A stretch of DNA of 7,434 nucleotides from Clostridiaceae bacterium (GCA_012511915.1 JAAZFB010000537.1:1-7434), one strand, 5' to 3'; positions 1 to 5,356 are shown, numbered from the stretch's first letter. Program-made: numbers and translations. Notes: generated by a model not told the origin, from the sequence alone.

Positions 1-31
1 GTTCACTACCGATTTGCTTAACTAAATTCAA
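1..31 (-). CDS. Possible 5' end of a leftward gene (partial, TTG start)
   Basis: On the minus strand a TTG at 31-29 opens a frame reading MNLVKQIGSE up to the window edge. An AAAGGAAG Shine-Dalgarno-like stretch lies 7 nt upstream, and a good promoter (110-138) points this way. Only ten codons are visible, so no product can be named. Against it: the start codon is TTG, and the same bases contain ACTAAATTCAAT (21-32), which matches one arm of the fold-back element at 2297-2344, so the stretch could be a decayed repeat arm. A five-codon ATG frame (MKGRF) ends immediately before the TTG. Confidence 0.3.
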   Translation of the reverse strand, partial: MNLVKQIGSE

Positions 32-109
32 TTAAAATCTTCCTTTCATTGCACAATCATAAACCGATTAACAGCTCAGCGGATTGCCTTATAAAATAAC
101 ACGAGGTCT

Positions 110-138
110 ATTCTATCACAAAAGTCAACTATATGCAA
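110..138 (-). promoter_or_regulatory. Leftward sigma-A-type promoter leaving the window
   Basis: The minus strand carries a -35 TTGCAT (138-133), a 17-bp spacer and a -10 TAGAAT (115-110) preceded by TGA, giving an extended -10. Transcription would start near 103 and leave through position 1. It probably serves a gene beyond the left edge, possibly the TTG frame at 31. No other gene-like signal is visible in positions 1-163. Confidence 0.5.
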
Positions 139-163
139 GCATTAAATCAATAAAATTCGCATC

Positions 164-324
164 ATACTAATCCATAATTAAAATAACAACAAAAACTTGT
201 CTTTATTCCGTCATGTTGCGTTGAAAGAACCCGTCAATACACAAAGTATTAACGGAACCTTCCGCCTTACCTGACGAAAAAAATCCTAAGTTTTTATAGT
301 TGTCTTTTAATTGAGGATTAGTAT
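164..324. repeat. 161-bp fold-back (MITE-like) element, copy 1
   Basis: The ends are ATACTAATCC (164-173) and GGATTAGTAT (315-324), a perfect 10-bp terminal inverted repeat. The two arms stay similar inward: AATTAAAA, CAAC and AAAACTT recur in both. They meet at a central hairpin, CCGTCAATAC / GTATTAACGG around the loop ACAAA, so the whole element can fold into one long imperfect hairpin. It has no coding capacity. It is the same length as the element at 2427-2587 and shares TACTAA...TTAGTA ends with four other elements here. It lies beyond the terminator of the P-loop gene and before the promoter at 110-138, i.e. between transcription units. Confidence 0.7.
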
Positions 325-347
325 CAGTAAAAACTGTAATACATTAT

Positions 348-386
348 AAAAAAATCCGCATCGACAACTTTTGCCTAATGTGCGGA
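348..386 (-). terminator. Rho-independent terminator of the P-loop gene
   Basis: Read leftward, TCCGCA (386-381) pairs with TGCGGA (360-355). An inner stem GGCAA/TTGTC (one G-U pair) closes a three-base loop, and the outer stem is followed by seven U residues (354-348). It begins three bases after the gene's stop codon, which is typical placement for an intrinsic terminator. Confidence 0.8.
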
Positions 387-389
387 ACA

Positions 390-806
390 TCAATACTCTA
401 TTAGATACTTTTTTACCCCTTCAGGGGCTTCGGAAATATCAGCGCTAACCGTAATTGTAAACTTTATGTTGAACTGATTTGAAAGATTTTCAATGTATTC
501 AAGAAAACTTGAGAATTTATCCATATTTGTGTTTGCAATTTTTGTGACGCTGTCAATAAAAATATGTGTAATATCATAATCGCCTGAAATAATACCGCAT
601 ATGAAACCATAAAACACTTTGTAACTATCAAGGTCAAAATCAGAAGTATCGATTAAACGCACGGTAGACCGCAAATCAAAGTTGTGTCTGTCCCCTTTTT
701 CGATGCATACAACATTGCCAATTTCCTCTGCTGATGCTTTGTTTACCAAATCAAGAAAAGTTTTTGTTTTACCGCTCCCTTTTTGCCCCAAAATAATGGA
801 TATCAA
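390..806 (-). CDS. Small P-loop ATP-binding protein of unknown function
   Basis: This is a short (138 aa) cytosolic protein with a clear Walker A motif, GQKGSGKT (residues 7-14), directly after the first beta strand. A Walker B-like strand HIFIDS ends in Asp85, and a later strand, FTITVSAD, resembles the sensor strand of a P-loop fold. No further domain, signal peptide or membrane segment is visible, so it is a minimal NTPase core. I recall similar small P-loop proteins of unknown function in Clostridia; the role is not inferable. Start choice: the frame is open to a GTG at 815, but the AGAGAGG Shine-Dalgarno abuts that GTG directly, whereas it sits 9 nt before a TTG at 806. The TTG start also gives the usual short lead-in to Walker A (MISIILGQKGSGKT). 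The gene has its own promoter (910-938), a fold-back element in its leader, and its own terminator. Confidence 0.8.
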   Translation of the reverse strand: MISIILGQKGSGKTKTFLDLVNKASAEEIGNVVCIEKGDRHNFDLRSTVRLIDTSDFDLDSYKVFYGFICGIISGDYDITHIFIDSVTKIANTNMDKFSSFLEYIENLSNQFNIKFTITVSADISEAPEGVKKYLIEY

Positions 807-832
807 TTTAAACACCCTCTCTGAAATTTATT

Positions 833-877
833 ATACTAATTCACGATTACGGTTATATATTTGATTGAATTTAGTAT
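833..877. repeat. 45-bp fold-back element in the P-loop gene leader
   Basis: The ends are ATACTAATTC (833-842) and GAATTTAGTAT (867-877), inverted apart from a one-base bulge. The interior pairs imperfectly. Its right arm (856-877) is identical over 22 nt to the right arm of the hairpin at 2297-2344, so the two share an origin. It lies between the P-loop gene's promoter and its start codon, so it would be transcribed as part of a roughly 95-nt 5' leader. Confidence 0.6.
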
Positions 878-909
878 TAAATGATAAATAGTATTAACAT
901 CTTATACTT

Positions 910-938
910 ATTGTACTATATCCAAACTAATAATTCAA
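910..938 (-). promoter_or_regulatory. Promoter of the P-loop gene
   Basis: The minus strand has a -35 TTGAAT (938-933), a 17-bp spacer and a -10 TACAAT (915-910). Transcription would start near 903. It lies in the 150-bp gap after sleL, so the small gene need not depend on sleL read-through. Confidence 0.55.
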
Positions 939-956
939 GCGGTAAAACAAAAAATA

Positions 957-2237
957 TTAAATCACTTTTTTGACGTTGAAAAATGCGCCTAGCACGAGCC
1001 AATTCTGAGGGGTAAATCTATTTATCGTCCAGTAGCTGACCCCTGCAAGGTTATATTCCGGAACAAGTCGTAGACTTGCCGCCACACTTCGTGCATCTTG
1101 AAACCACACCACATGCTGTGCCCCGTTGCTGTAAGTATAGTTAAAAAACGGGGCCTGTGCAGTCGTATCGTATTGTATTTGTGCTTTATTTTCAGCCGCA
1201 AGTGTTACCGCTGCGGCATTTGATACCGTCCGTGCCGCAGTACCGCTCACATACGGCAATGTCCAATCATAACCGTAATTCGGCATACCCATAAGTATCT
1301 TTTCGCTTGGTATAACACTTGTGGCATAGTTTAACACCCTTCGCACCTGATTAAGCGGCGAAACTGCCATTGGCGGCCCGTATGTATATCCCCATTCGTA
1401 CGTCATCAGTATAACCCTGTCAACGATTGTACCATGGAAAGGATAATCATGTGCTTCATAAAGCAGCCCCGTTTGTGCACCGCTTGTTTTTGGGGCAAGG
1501 GCGGTGGCAACGGAATACCCGAGCGGGTGAAGTCTTTCAACGACCATTGCTACAAAATTATTATAACTTTGCCTGTCATATGGATATATATATTCAAAAT
1601 CAATATCTACCCCGTGATAATTTTTGTTCTGCAATACCGTAATAATATTATCAATAAGCGTCTCTTGCAATGCGGTGCTGGCAAATATAGTGTGAGCAAG
1701 GTCACTGCTAAAACCCCCTTCATTCTCTAAATTGGTTATAACCATAATGGGCGCAACTTTTGCCTGACGCGCTGCCTGTATAAGCGGTTCGTCAGTTATG
1801 TCCGTAAGACTGCCATCAGGATTTATTTGATAGCTGAATATGCTCAGATATGTAAGATACGGTAATGTACTTTGCAAGACAGAGCTTGTTATGTTCGGGA
1901 AAGCGTATCCGTTAACCTCCATTGTGCCCAACCTCTGTGCTCCAACCGGTATGTTAACTCTTTGCCCCACCGATAACATAGCCGGGTTTGTTATTTGCGG
2001 GTTTGCATTTATCAAGTCACTAAGCTTGACCCTATACCCCCTTGCAATTGAATATAACGATTGCCCCGGCATGACAGTATGCAAAATGGTATCTGTCATA
2101 ATTATAATGGTCTGCCCCACAACCAATACATTGGGGTTTTGCAATTGATTATCCTCTGCAATTTGCTGATATGATACCCCAAAATTTTGGGCAATTCTAT
2201 ACAAGCTATCCCCTTGACGAACAACGTAAATAACCAT
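957..2237 (-). CDS. sleL: SleL/YaaH-like spore cortex-lytic enzyme (2x LysM + GH18 N-acetylglucosaminidase)
   Basis: Enzymes of this family cleave N-acetylglucosaminyl bonds in the muramic-lactam-containing cortex peptidoglycan of spores during germination. Two N-terminal LysM peptidoglycan-binding modules are visible at residues 2-47 and 51-97 (each with a GxSLYxIA core and an NP...VGQ...I ending). A glycoside hydrolase family 18 barrel fills about 105-420. Its signature DxDxE is intact (Asp211, Asp213, Glu215 in GVDIDFEY), with Glu215 as the expected general acid. MTYEWG (278-283) and SYWTIN (401-406) are further typical barrel strands, the latter carrying the active-site tryptophan. There is no signal peptide, as is usual for SleL, which is made in the mother cell and held on the spore through LysM. 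At 426 aa it is full length. A GGGAGG (2255-2250) lies 12 nt before the ATG. A possible sigma-E-type promoter is upstream. YdhD-like GH18 paralogues are the main alternative name. Confidence 0.9.
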   Translation of the reverse strand: MVIYVVRQGDSLYRIAQNFGVSYQQIAEDNQLQNPNVLVVGQTIIIMTDTILHTVMPGQSLYSIARGYRVKLSDLINANPQITNPAMLSVGQRVNIPVGAQRLGTMEVNGYAFPNITSSVLQSTLPYLTYLSIFSYQINPDGSLTDITDEPLIQAARQAKVAPIMVITNLENEGGFSSDLAHTIFASTALQETLIDNIITVLQNKNYHGVDIDFEYIYPYDRQSYNNFVAMVVERLHPLGYSVATALAPKTSGAQTGLLYEAHDYPFHGTIVDRVILMTYEWGYTYGPPMAVSPLNQVRRVLNYATSVIPSEKILMGMPNYGYDWTLPYVSGTAARTVSNAAAVTLAAENKAQIQYDTTAQAPFFNYTYSNGAQHVVWFQDARSVAASLRLVPEYNLAGVSYWTINRFTPQNWLVLGAFFNVKKVI

Positions 2238-2296
2238 ATTATATTCAAACCTCCCTCTATGGGGGTATTAAATAATTGGATACACAATTTTTATTA

Positions 2297-2344
2297 ATAC
2301 TAAATTCAATCAAATATTGTGTTATATTTGATTGAATTTAGTAT
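2297..2344. repeat. 48-bp perfect hairpin element in the sleL leader
   Basis: Two arms of 21 bp (2297-2317 and 2324-2344) are exact reverse complements separated by a 6-nt loop, TGTGTT. The outer ends are ATACTAAATTC and GAATTTAGTAT. The right arm plus one base is identical to 856-877. Neither orientation is followed by a U tract and the stem is very AT-rich, so it does not look like an ordinary intrinsic terminator. It would lie in the 5' leader of sleL if the promoter at 2363-2390 is right. Confidence 0.85.
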
Positions 2345-2362
2345 AAGCACCCCCTTATAGAA

Positions 2363-2390
2363 AATCTATGAAGAACAACAAAATTTTATG
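2363..2390 (-). promoter_or_regulatory. Candidate sigma-E-type promoter of sleL
   Basis: On the minus strand CATAAA (2390-2385) and CATAGATT (2370-2363) are 14 bp apart. This resembles the mother-cell sigma-E pattern (an ATA-centred -35, about 14 bp, then a CATACAAT-like -10). B. subtilis yaaH is known to be sigma-E dependent, which fits. A TTGACA overlaps at 2394-2389, but no good sigma-A -10 lies 16-18 bp after it. The matches are partial. Confidence 0.35.
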
Positions 2391-2426
2391 TCAATATTTT
2401 GCCGTTTTTGAGTTTCTCAATAAATA

Positions 2427-2587
2427 ATACTAAACACTAATAAAAACCGACTGTCTTTGCGGCCTTTTCCCCACTCGACTTTCGAATTTTTCGGTTAAAT
2501 AACAATGGTTATTCGCCCTCAAAATTCAAAACCCGAACAGAAAAAATCCTCGCAAATCTTAGTCGGTTTTTAATTAGTGTTTAGTAT
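2427..2587. repeat. 161-bp fold-back (MITE-like) element, copy 2
   Basis: Terminal inverted repeats ATACTAAACACTAA (2427-2440) and its complement at 2573-2587 (one extra T inside the pairing) continue through AAAAACCGACT/AGTCGGTTTTT and a TTTGCG/CGCAAA block. They meet at a central hairpin, AATAAC-AATG-GTTATT. The element is non-coding and has exactly the length of copy 1 (164-324), with which it shares its ends and a short internal AAAAAATCCT. It fills most of the gap between the SDR gene and sleL. In each direction the AGTCGGTTTTT arm resembles the descending side of a terminator stem, so it may also end transcription on both strands. Confidence 0.75.
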
Positions 2588-2636
2588 AAGCTGAACATTG
2601 ATTCAGTAATCCAGTGGATACAGTTTGTGTATTATA

Positions 2637-3425
2637 TTATTTCGGTTGTTTCCCGATATAAGCCAATATGCCGCCATCAACATACAATACATGCCCATTA
2701 ACAAAATCCGAAGCAGACGATGCTAAAAATACCGCTGGGCCTGCCAAATCCTCCGCTATTCCCCAACGTGCAGCAGGTGTTTTTGAAATAATAAAGCTAT
2801 CAAACGGATGTCGCGAACCATCAGCCTGTTTTTCCCTAAGTGGTGCGGTTTGTGGTGTGGCAATATAGCCCGGGCCTATTCCGTTACATTGAATATTAAA
2901 TTCTCCGTATTCCGATGCAATGTTCCTTGTCAGCATTTTCAGACCGCCCTTTGCCGCTGCGTATGCAGAGACCGTCTCGCGACCAAGTTCACTCATCATT
3001 GAACAAATATTGATTATTTTGCCGCCACCCTTTTTAATCATTGAGGGTATTACCGTCTTTGAACAAATGAATGGACCGGTTAAATCGACATCAATAACCT
3101 GTCGCCACTCTTCAGCGGACATTTCACACATAGGTATGCGCTTTATTATACCTGCATTATTAACCAAAATATCAATAACACCTATATCGTTTTCGATATT
3201 TTGCACCGTTTCTTTTACCTTTTGCTCATCCGTTACATCACAAACATAACCAAAAGCCTCGATGCCCTTTTCTTTATAAGCCGACAAGCCTTTATCGACT
3301 AGTTCCTGATTTATATCGTTAAACACAATTTTTGCGCCGGCATCAGAAAGCGCACACGCAATTGCAAAACCAATGCCGTAAGAAGCTCCCGTAACAAAAG
3401 CAATTTTACCCTTTAAACTAAACAT
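2637..3425 (-). CDS. SDR oxidoreductase, gluconate 5-dehydrogenase / 2-deoxygluconate 3-dehydrogenase (KduD-type)
   Basis: This is a classical short-chain dehydrogenase/reductase of 262 aa, cytosolic and NAD(P)-dependent. Visible signatures are TGASYGIG (12-19, cofactor binding), NNAG (89-92) and the catalytic residues Ser142, Tyr155 and Lys159 (YAAAK). The usual catalytic-tetrad Asn is replaced by Asp114 in VDLTG, which I recall as a common variant in this subfamily. The C-terminal half (SMMSELGRETVSAYAAAKGG, then the IGPGYIATPQTAPLRE stretch) strongly resembles Firmicute proteins named gluconate 5-dehydrogenase. Because it directly follows kduI, reduction of 2,5-diketo-3-deoxygluconate to 2-keto-3-deoxygluconate (the KduD step) is the more likely job; this is inferred from context. 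The kduI stop TAA overlaps this gene's Shine-Dalgarno (TAAGGAGG), 10 nt before the ATG, so the two genes are almost certainly cotranscribed and probably translationally coupled. Confidence 0.9.
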   Translation of the reverse strand: MFSLKGKIAFVTGASYGIGFAIACALSDAGAKIVFNDINQELVDKGLSAYKEKGIEAFGYVCDVTDEQKVKETVQNIENDIGVIDILVNNAGIIKRIPMCEMSAEEWRQVIDVDLTGPFICSKTVIPSMIKKGGGKIINICSMMSELGRETVSAYAAAKGGLKMLTRNIASEYGEFNIQCNGIGPGYIATPQTAPLREKQADGSRHPFDSFIISKTPAARWGIAEDLAGPAVFLASSASDFVNGHVLYVDGGILAYIGKQPK

Positions 3426-3440
3426 ATCATGTATTCCTCC

Positions 3441-5084
3441 TTATAACAATTCACTTGTTGCAACATGGTCCATATCGGTAAACTCTTGGTTTTCACCGCA
3501 CATTGCCCAAATAAATGAGTATGCTTTGGTTCCGACGCCGCTGTGTATAGACCAGCTTGGGCTGATAACAGCCTCCTCATTATGCATAATAATATGGCGT
3601 GTTTCTTGCGGTTGACCCATCATGTGGAAAACAACTGCATCGTCTTCAATATCAAGGTACAAATAAACTTCCATTCGCCTGTCATGGGTATGGGTGGGCA
3701 TTGTATTCCAAACAGAGCCATCCTGTAACTCCGTCAACCCCATAGCAAGCTGACAGCTTTGCATAACCTCGGGATGAATATACTGGTTTATAACGCGTTT
3801 ATTGGCATCCGCCTCATTACCGGTCGGCACCTTCTTTGCCTTACTGATGTCAATTTTAACGGTGGGATACTGTTTATGCGCCGGGCAGGACGAAACGTAA
3901 AACTTAGCAGGGTTTTCAGGGTCTTCGCTTTTAAAAGTTATATCTTTGTTTCCCATACCGATATATATCCCGTCGCGCGGTTGCATAAGATATTCTGTAC
4001 CATCAACTGTGATAATACCTTTGCCTCCAATGTTTATACAACCCATTTCACGTCTTTGCAAAAAGTAGTCTGCCGCCAACTCTTTGCCTGCCTCTAACTT
4101 AAGGGTGTGGAAAACCGGCATAAATCCGGCTGTGATAATACGGTCAATATGGCTGTAAACCATCCTGATATTATCTTTTGTAAATAGGCTTTTAATATGA
4201 AATTCCTCTCTTAATCTCTCCGTTGTGTAGTGCTTAACATCGTTTGGGTTTGATGCATTTCTAACTTCCATTTTACTAAAATCCTCCTTTATAATATTGC
4301 CATATACCTCAATTTCTGATAATGCCGCAAACGATAAGGGGTTTGCCGCTTGCTTAAAATTTGTAAGCGTAATGGTTTTTGTAATTTTCTTTTCGTCTAG
4401 CACAACCTCTTGCCCATCGCCCGTTTCGATAAAGCTTGCGCCAATGCGCGATTTATCCGAAAACTCGATATCCATGTTCTTCCAATAACTATCATGCGGA
4501 AAGTCCGCGCGCAAATAAAAGACTAATTTTTCAACTTCAACAGGTCTGCCAAAATCCAATATATATACCAAATCCTCACGCGCGCCGCCTGCCCACGACT
4601 GGAACGGGTAATTCCCATGCCCGTTGTTTTGTGTCATGCCGTCAATCGCATTACGCGCCTGGAAGCTTTCATGATTGCGTGTTACAAAATTAGCGGTTGC
4701 GTGGGGGAAAACACCTTTTGCATTTTCGTCATCAAGCGGATTTAATGCAATGTTTCTATATGAATATATCTCTTCCTCCGATGGCTCAGAAACTGTTATT
4801 GTTTGCGCCTTGCCTGCAAAAGCATCCCCGTTGTATGATACACCGGCCTTATCAAGCGGAATTTTATATACAAATTTTCTGTTCGGCAGATATAGAATGC
4901 ACTCAGGCAAAGTGTGCTCTATTTTAACTTTGATAAAATCAAAGTCTTTAAGCTTAATTTCAATTCTATCCCCGTGAAGAAACCCGTTTTCCAAGCTGAG
5001 CTCTACATGGTAGCCGTTTTTGCTTGCAGTTACATTATTATCCTTATTGATAATTGATAACTCAATCATATAATTATATCTCAC
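3441..5084 (-). CDS. kduI: Fusion of a discoidin-like carbohydrate-binding domain with 5-dehydro-4-deoxyglucuronate isomerase (KduI)
   Basis: Residues 272-547 are a complete KduI (E. coli KduI is 278 aa), which interconverts 5-dehydro-4-deoxy-D-glucuronate and 2,5-diketo-3-deoxygluconate in unsaturated-uronate catabolism. The metal ligands known from the family are present: His465 and His467 (THTHDRRMEVY), Glu472 and His514 (SIHSGVGTKAY); FHMMGQPQETRH is also intact. Residues 1-105 are a beta-rich region of unknown type. Residues 110-262 look like an F5/8 type C (discoidin)-type domain: RNIALNP, ARNAIDG, ILDFGRPVEVEKL, LRADFPHDSYW and a closing SEIEVYG. I know this unit as a free-standing protein in Clostridia and Paenibacilli. 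No signal peptide is visible, so it acts in the cytosol. The start is GTG at 5084, with AAGG 7 nt upstream. An ATG at 5069 is too far from it. A strong internal ribosome site precedes Met272, so free KduI is probably also made. Confidence 0.88.
   Translation of the reverse strand: MRYNYMIELSIINKDNNVTASKNGYHVELSLENGFLHGDRIEIKLKDFDFIKVKIEHTLPECILYLPNRKFVYKIPLDKAGVSYNGDAFAGKAQTITVSEPSEEEIYSYRNIALNPLDDENAKGVFPHATANFVTRNHESFQARNAIDGMTQNNGHGNYPFQSWAGGAREDLVYILDFGRPVEVEKLVFYLRADFPHDSYWKNMDIEFSDKSRIGASFIETGDGQEVVLDEKKITKTITLTNFKQAANPLSFAALSEIEVYGNIIKEDFSKMEVRNASNPNDVKHYTTERLREEFHIKSLFTKDNIRMVYSHIDRIITAGFMPVFHTLKLEAGKELAADYFLQRREMGCINIGGKGIITVDGTEYLMQPRDGIYIGMGNKDITFKSEDPENPAKFYVSSCPAHKQYPTVKIDISKAKKVPTGNEADANKRVINQYIHPEVMQSCQLAMGLTELQDGSVWNTMPTHTHDRRMEVYLYLDIEDDAVVFHMMGQPQETRHIIMHNEEAVISPSWSIHSGVGTKAYSFIWAMCGENQEFTDMDHVATSELL
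4269..4290 (-). promoter_or_regulatory. Internal Shine-Dalgarno and ATG for free-standing KduI
   Basis: Inside the fused frame the minus strand reads AAAGGAGG (4290-4283), 11 nt, then ATG (4271-4269, Met272). Translation from here gives a 276-aa protein that starts where E. coli KduI starts (MEVRNA versus MDVRQS). The spacing matches other genes in the window (10-12 nt). In the +1 frame a TAA (4291-4289) overlaps the Shine-Dalgarno, and in the +2 frame a TAG (4278-4276) lies just before the ATG. This is the layout expected at an old gene boundary. Confidence 0.75.
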
Positions 5085-5114
5085 AACCTTTCCTTTGTTA
5101 TTATGTAGTGCTAA

Positions 5115-5162
5115 TACTAATTCGCGTTAGAAAAATTTCATTAATTGAATTGCGAATTAGTA
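5115..5162. repeat. 48-bp fold-back element in the kduI operon leader
   Basis: TACTAATTCGC (5115-5125) and GCGAATTAGTA (5152-5162) are perfect 11-bp inverted repeats around a 26-nt AT-rich interior that pairs imperfectly. The ends match the TACTAA...TTAGTA family seen at four other places in the window. It lies 30 nt upstream of the GTG start of the fusion gene, within the likely 5' leader. Confidence 0.7.
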
Positions 5163-5203
5163 CATACTATTTTCCTTGCAACGCCCGCTGATTGCGGCCG
5201 CTT

Positions 5204-5224
5204 TTGACAAAAAAAGTTTGTCAA
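5204..5224. promoter_or_regulatory. 21-bp palindrome, candidate operator in the kduI leader
   Basis: TTGACAAA (5204-5211), a 5-nt spacer AAAAG, and TTTGTCAA (5217-5224) form a perfect 8-bp inverted repeat. It lies about 20-40 nt downstream of the predicted kduI start of transcription, a position where a bound repressor would block elongation. Its symmetric form suits a dimeric LacI- or GntR-type repressor better than an AraC protein, so a second regulator encoded elsewhere is possible. As RNA it can also form a weak hairpin. Confidence 0.5.
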
Positions 5225-5251
5225 TATCTTATATGACGAATAGTACACACC

Positions 5252-5280
5252 ATTTTAACATAATATTATTGCAAAGTCAT
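5252..5280 (-). promoter_or_regulatory. Promoter of the kduI-SDR operon
   Basis: On the minus strand a -10 TAAAAT (5257-5252) preceded by TGT (extended -10) lies 17 bp from ATGACT (5280-5275), a one-mismatch version of TTGACT. The start would be near 5245, giving a leader of about 160 nt containing the palindrome at 5204-5224, a GC-rich GCGGCCGC patch (5194-5201) and the fold-back element at 5115-5162. Confidence 0.5.
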
Positions 5281-5306
5281 TGCATAATTTGATAATTTTA
5301 TTGCAA
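5266..5306. promoter_or_regulatory. Candidate AraC-family binding sites between divergent promoters
   Basis: TTATTGCAA occurs at 5266-5274 and again at 5298-5306, exactly 32 bp apart (about three helical turns). A TTGCAT (5280-5285) lies between them, 11 and 21 bp from the flanking TTGCAA cores. The repeats overlap the -35 regions of both the kduI operon promoter and the araC promoter. Direct repeats spaced by whole helical turns are typical of AraC-family sites, so the divergent regulator may control both units here. Assignment is by position and pattern only. Confidence 0.4.
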
Positions 5307-5329
5307 TTCACACCAACTTATGCTATTAT
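5301..5329 (+). promoter_or_regulatory. Promoter of the AraC-family regulator
   Basis: A -35 TTGCAA (5301-5306), a 17-bp spacer and an extended -10 TGCTATTAT (-10 TATTAT at 5324-5329) make a strong sigma-A-type promoter. The start near 5336 leaves a leader of only about 20 nt, just enough for the AGGAGG at 5339-5344. Confidence 0.65.
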
Positions 5330-5356
5330 TAGCTTATGAGGAGGCGGATAGTAATA

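Noticed and set aside
164..324. CRISPR array or tRNA in the repeat-rich gaps
   Set aside because: There are no regularly spaced direct repeats with unique spacers and no cloverleaf. The repeats are single fold-back units.
807..815. GTG start at 815 for the P-loop protein
   Set aside because: The Shine-Dalgarno abuts this GTG with no spacing, while it is 9 nt from the TTG at 806. The GTG is not excluded, but is less likely.
940..980. Terminator after sleL formed by A-rich and T-rich runs around the stop codon
   Set aside because: Only A-T pairs around a short loop with no GC core. It is too weak to call.
1427..2148. Several rightward open frames of 70-100 codons inside sleL
   Set aside because: They are antisense to a full-length enzyme with intact catalytic motifs, show no recognisable protein features, and lack their own promoters.
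2102..2287. Leftward 61-codon frame overlapping the start of sleL
   Set aside because: It overlaps the LysM coding region in another frame, has no Shine-Dalgarno, and resembles no known protein.
2668..4977. Rightward open frames opposite the SDR and kduI genes
   Set aside because: All are shadows of two well-conserved genes on the other strand, and none has a recognisable domain.
5194..5201. GCGGCCGC palindrome in the kduI leader
   Set aside because: A GC-rich island is odd in this AT-rich gap, but an 8-bp palindrome alone supports no function. It can form only a four-pair hairpin with the neighbouring GCGG.
5336..5356. Seven-codon N-terminal extension of the AraC regulator from ATG 5336
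   Set aside because: The extension contains the AGGAGG Shine-Dalgarno for the ATG at 5357, and the predicted transcript start coincides with 5336.
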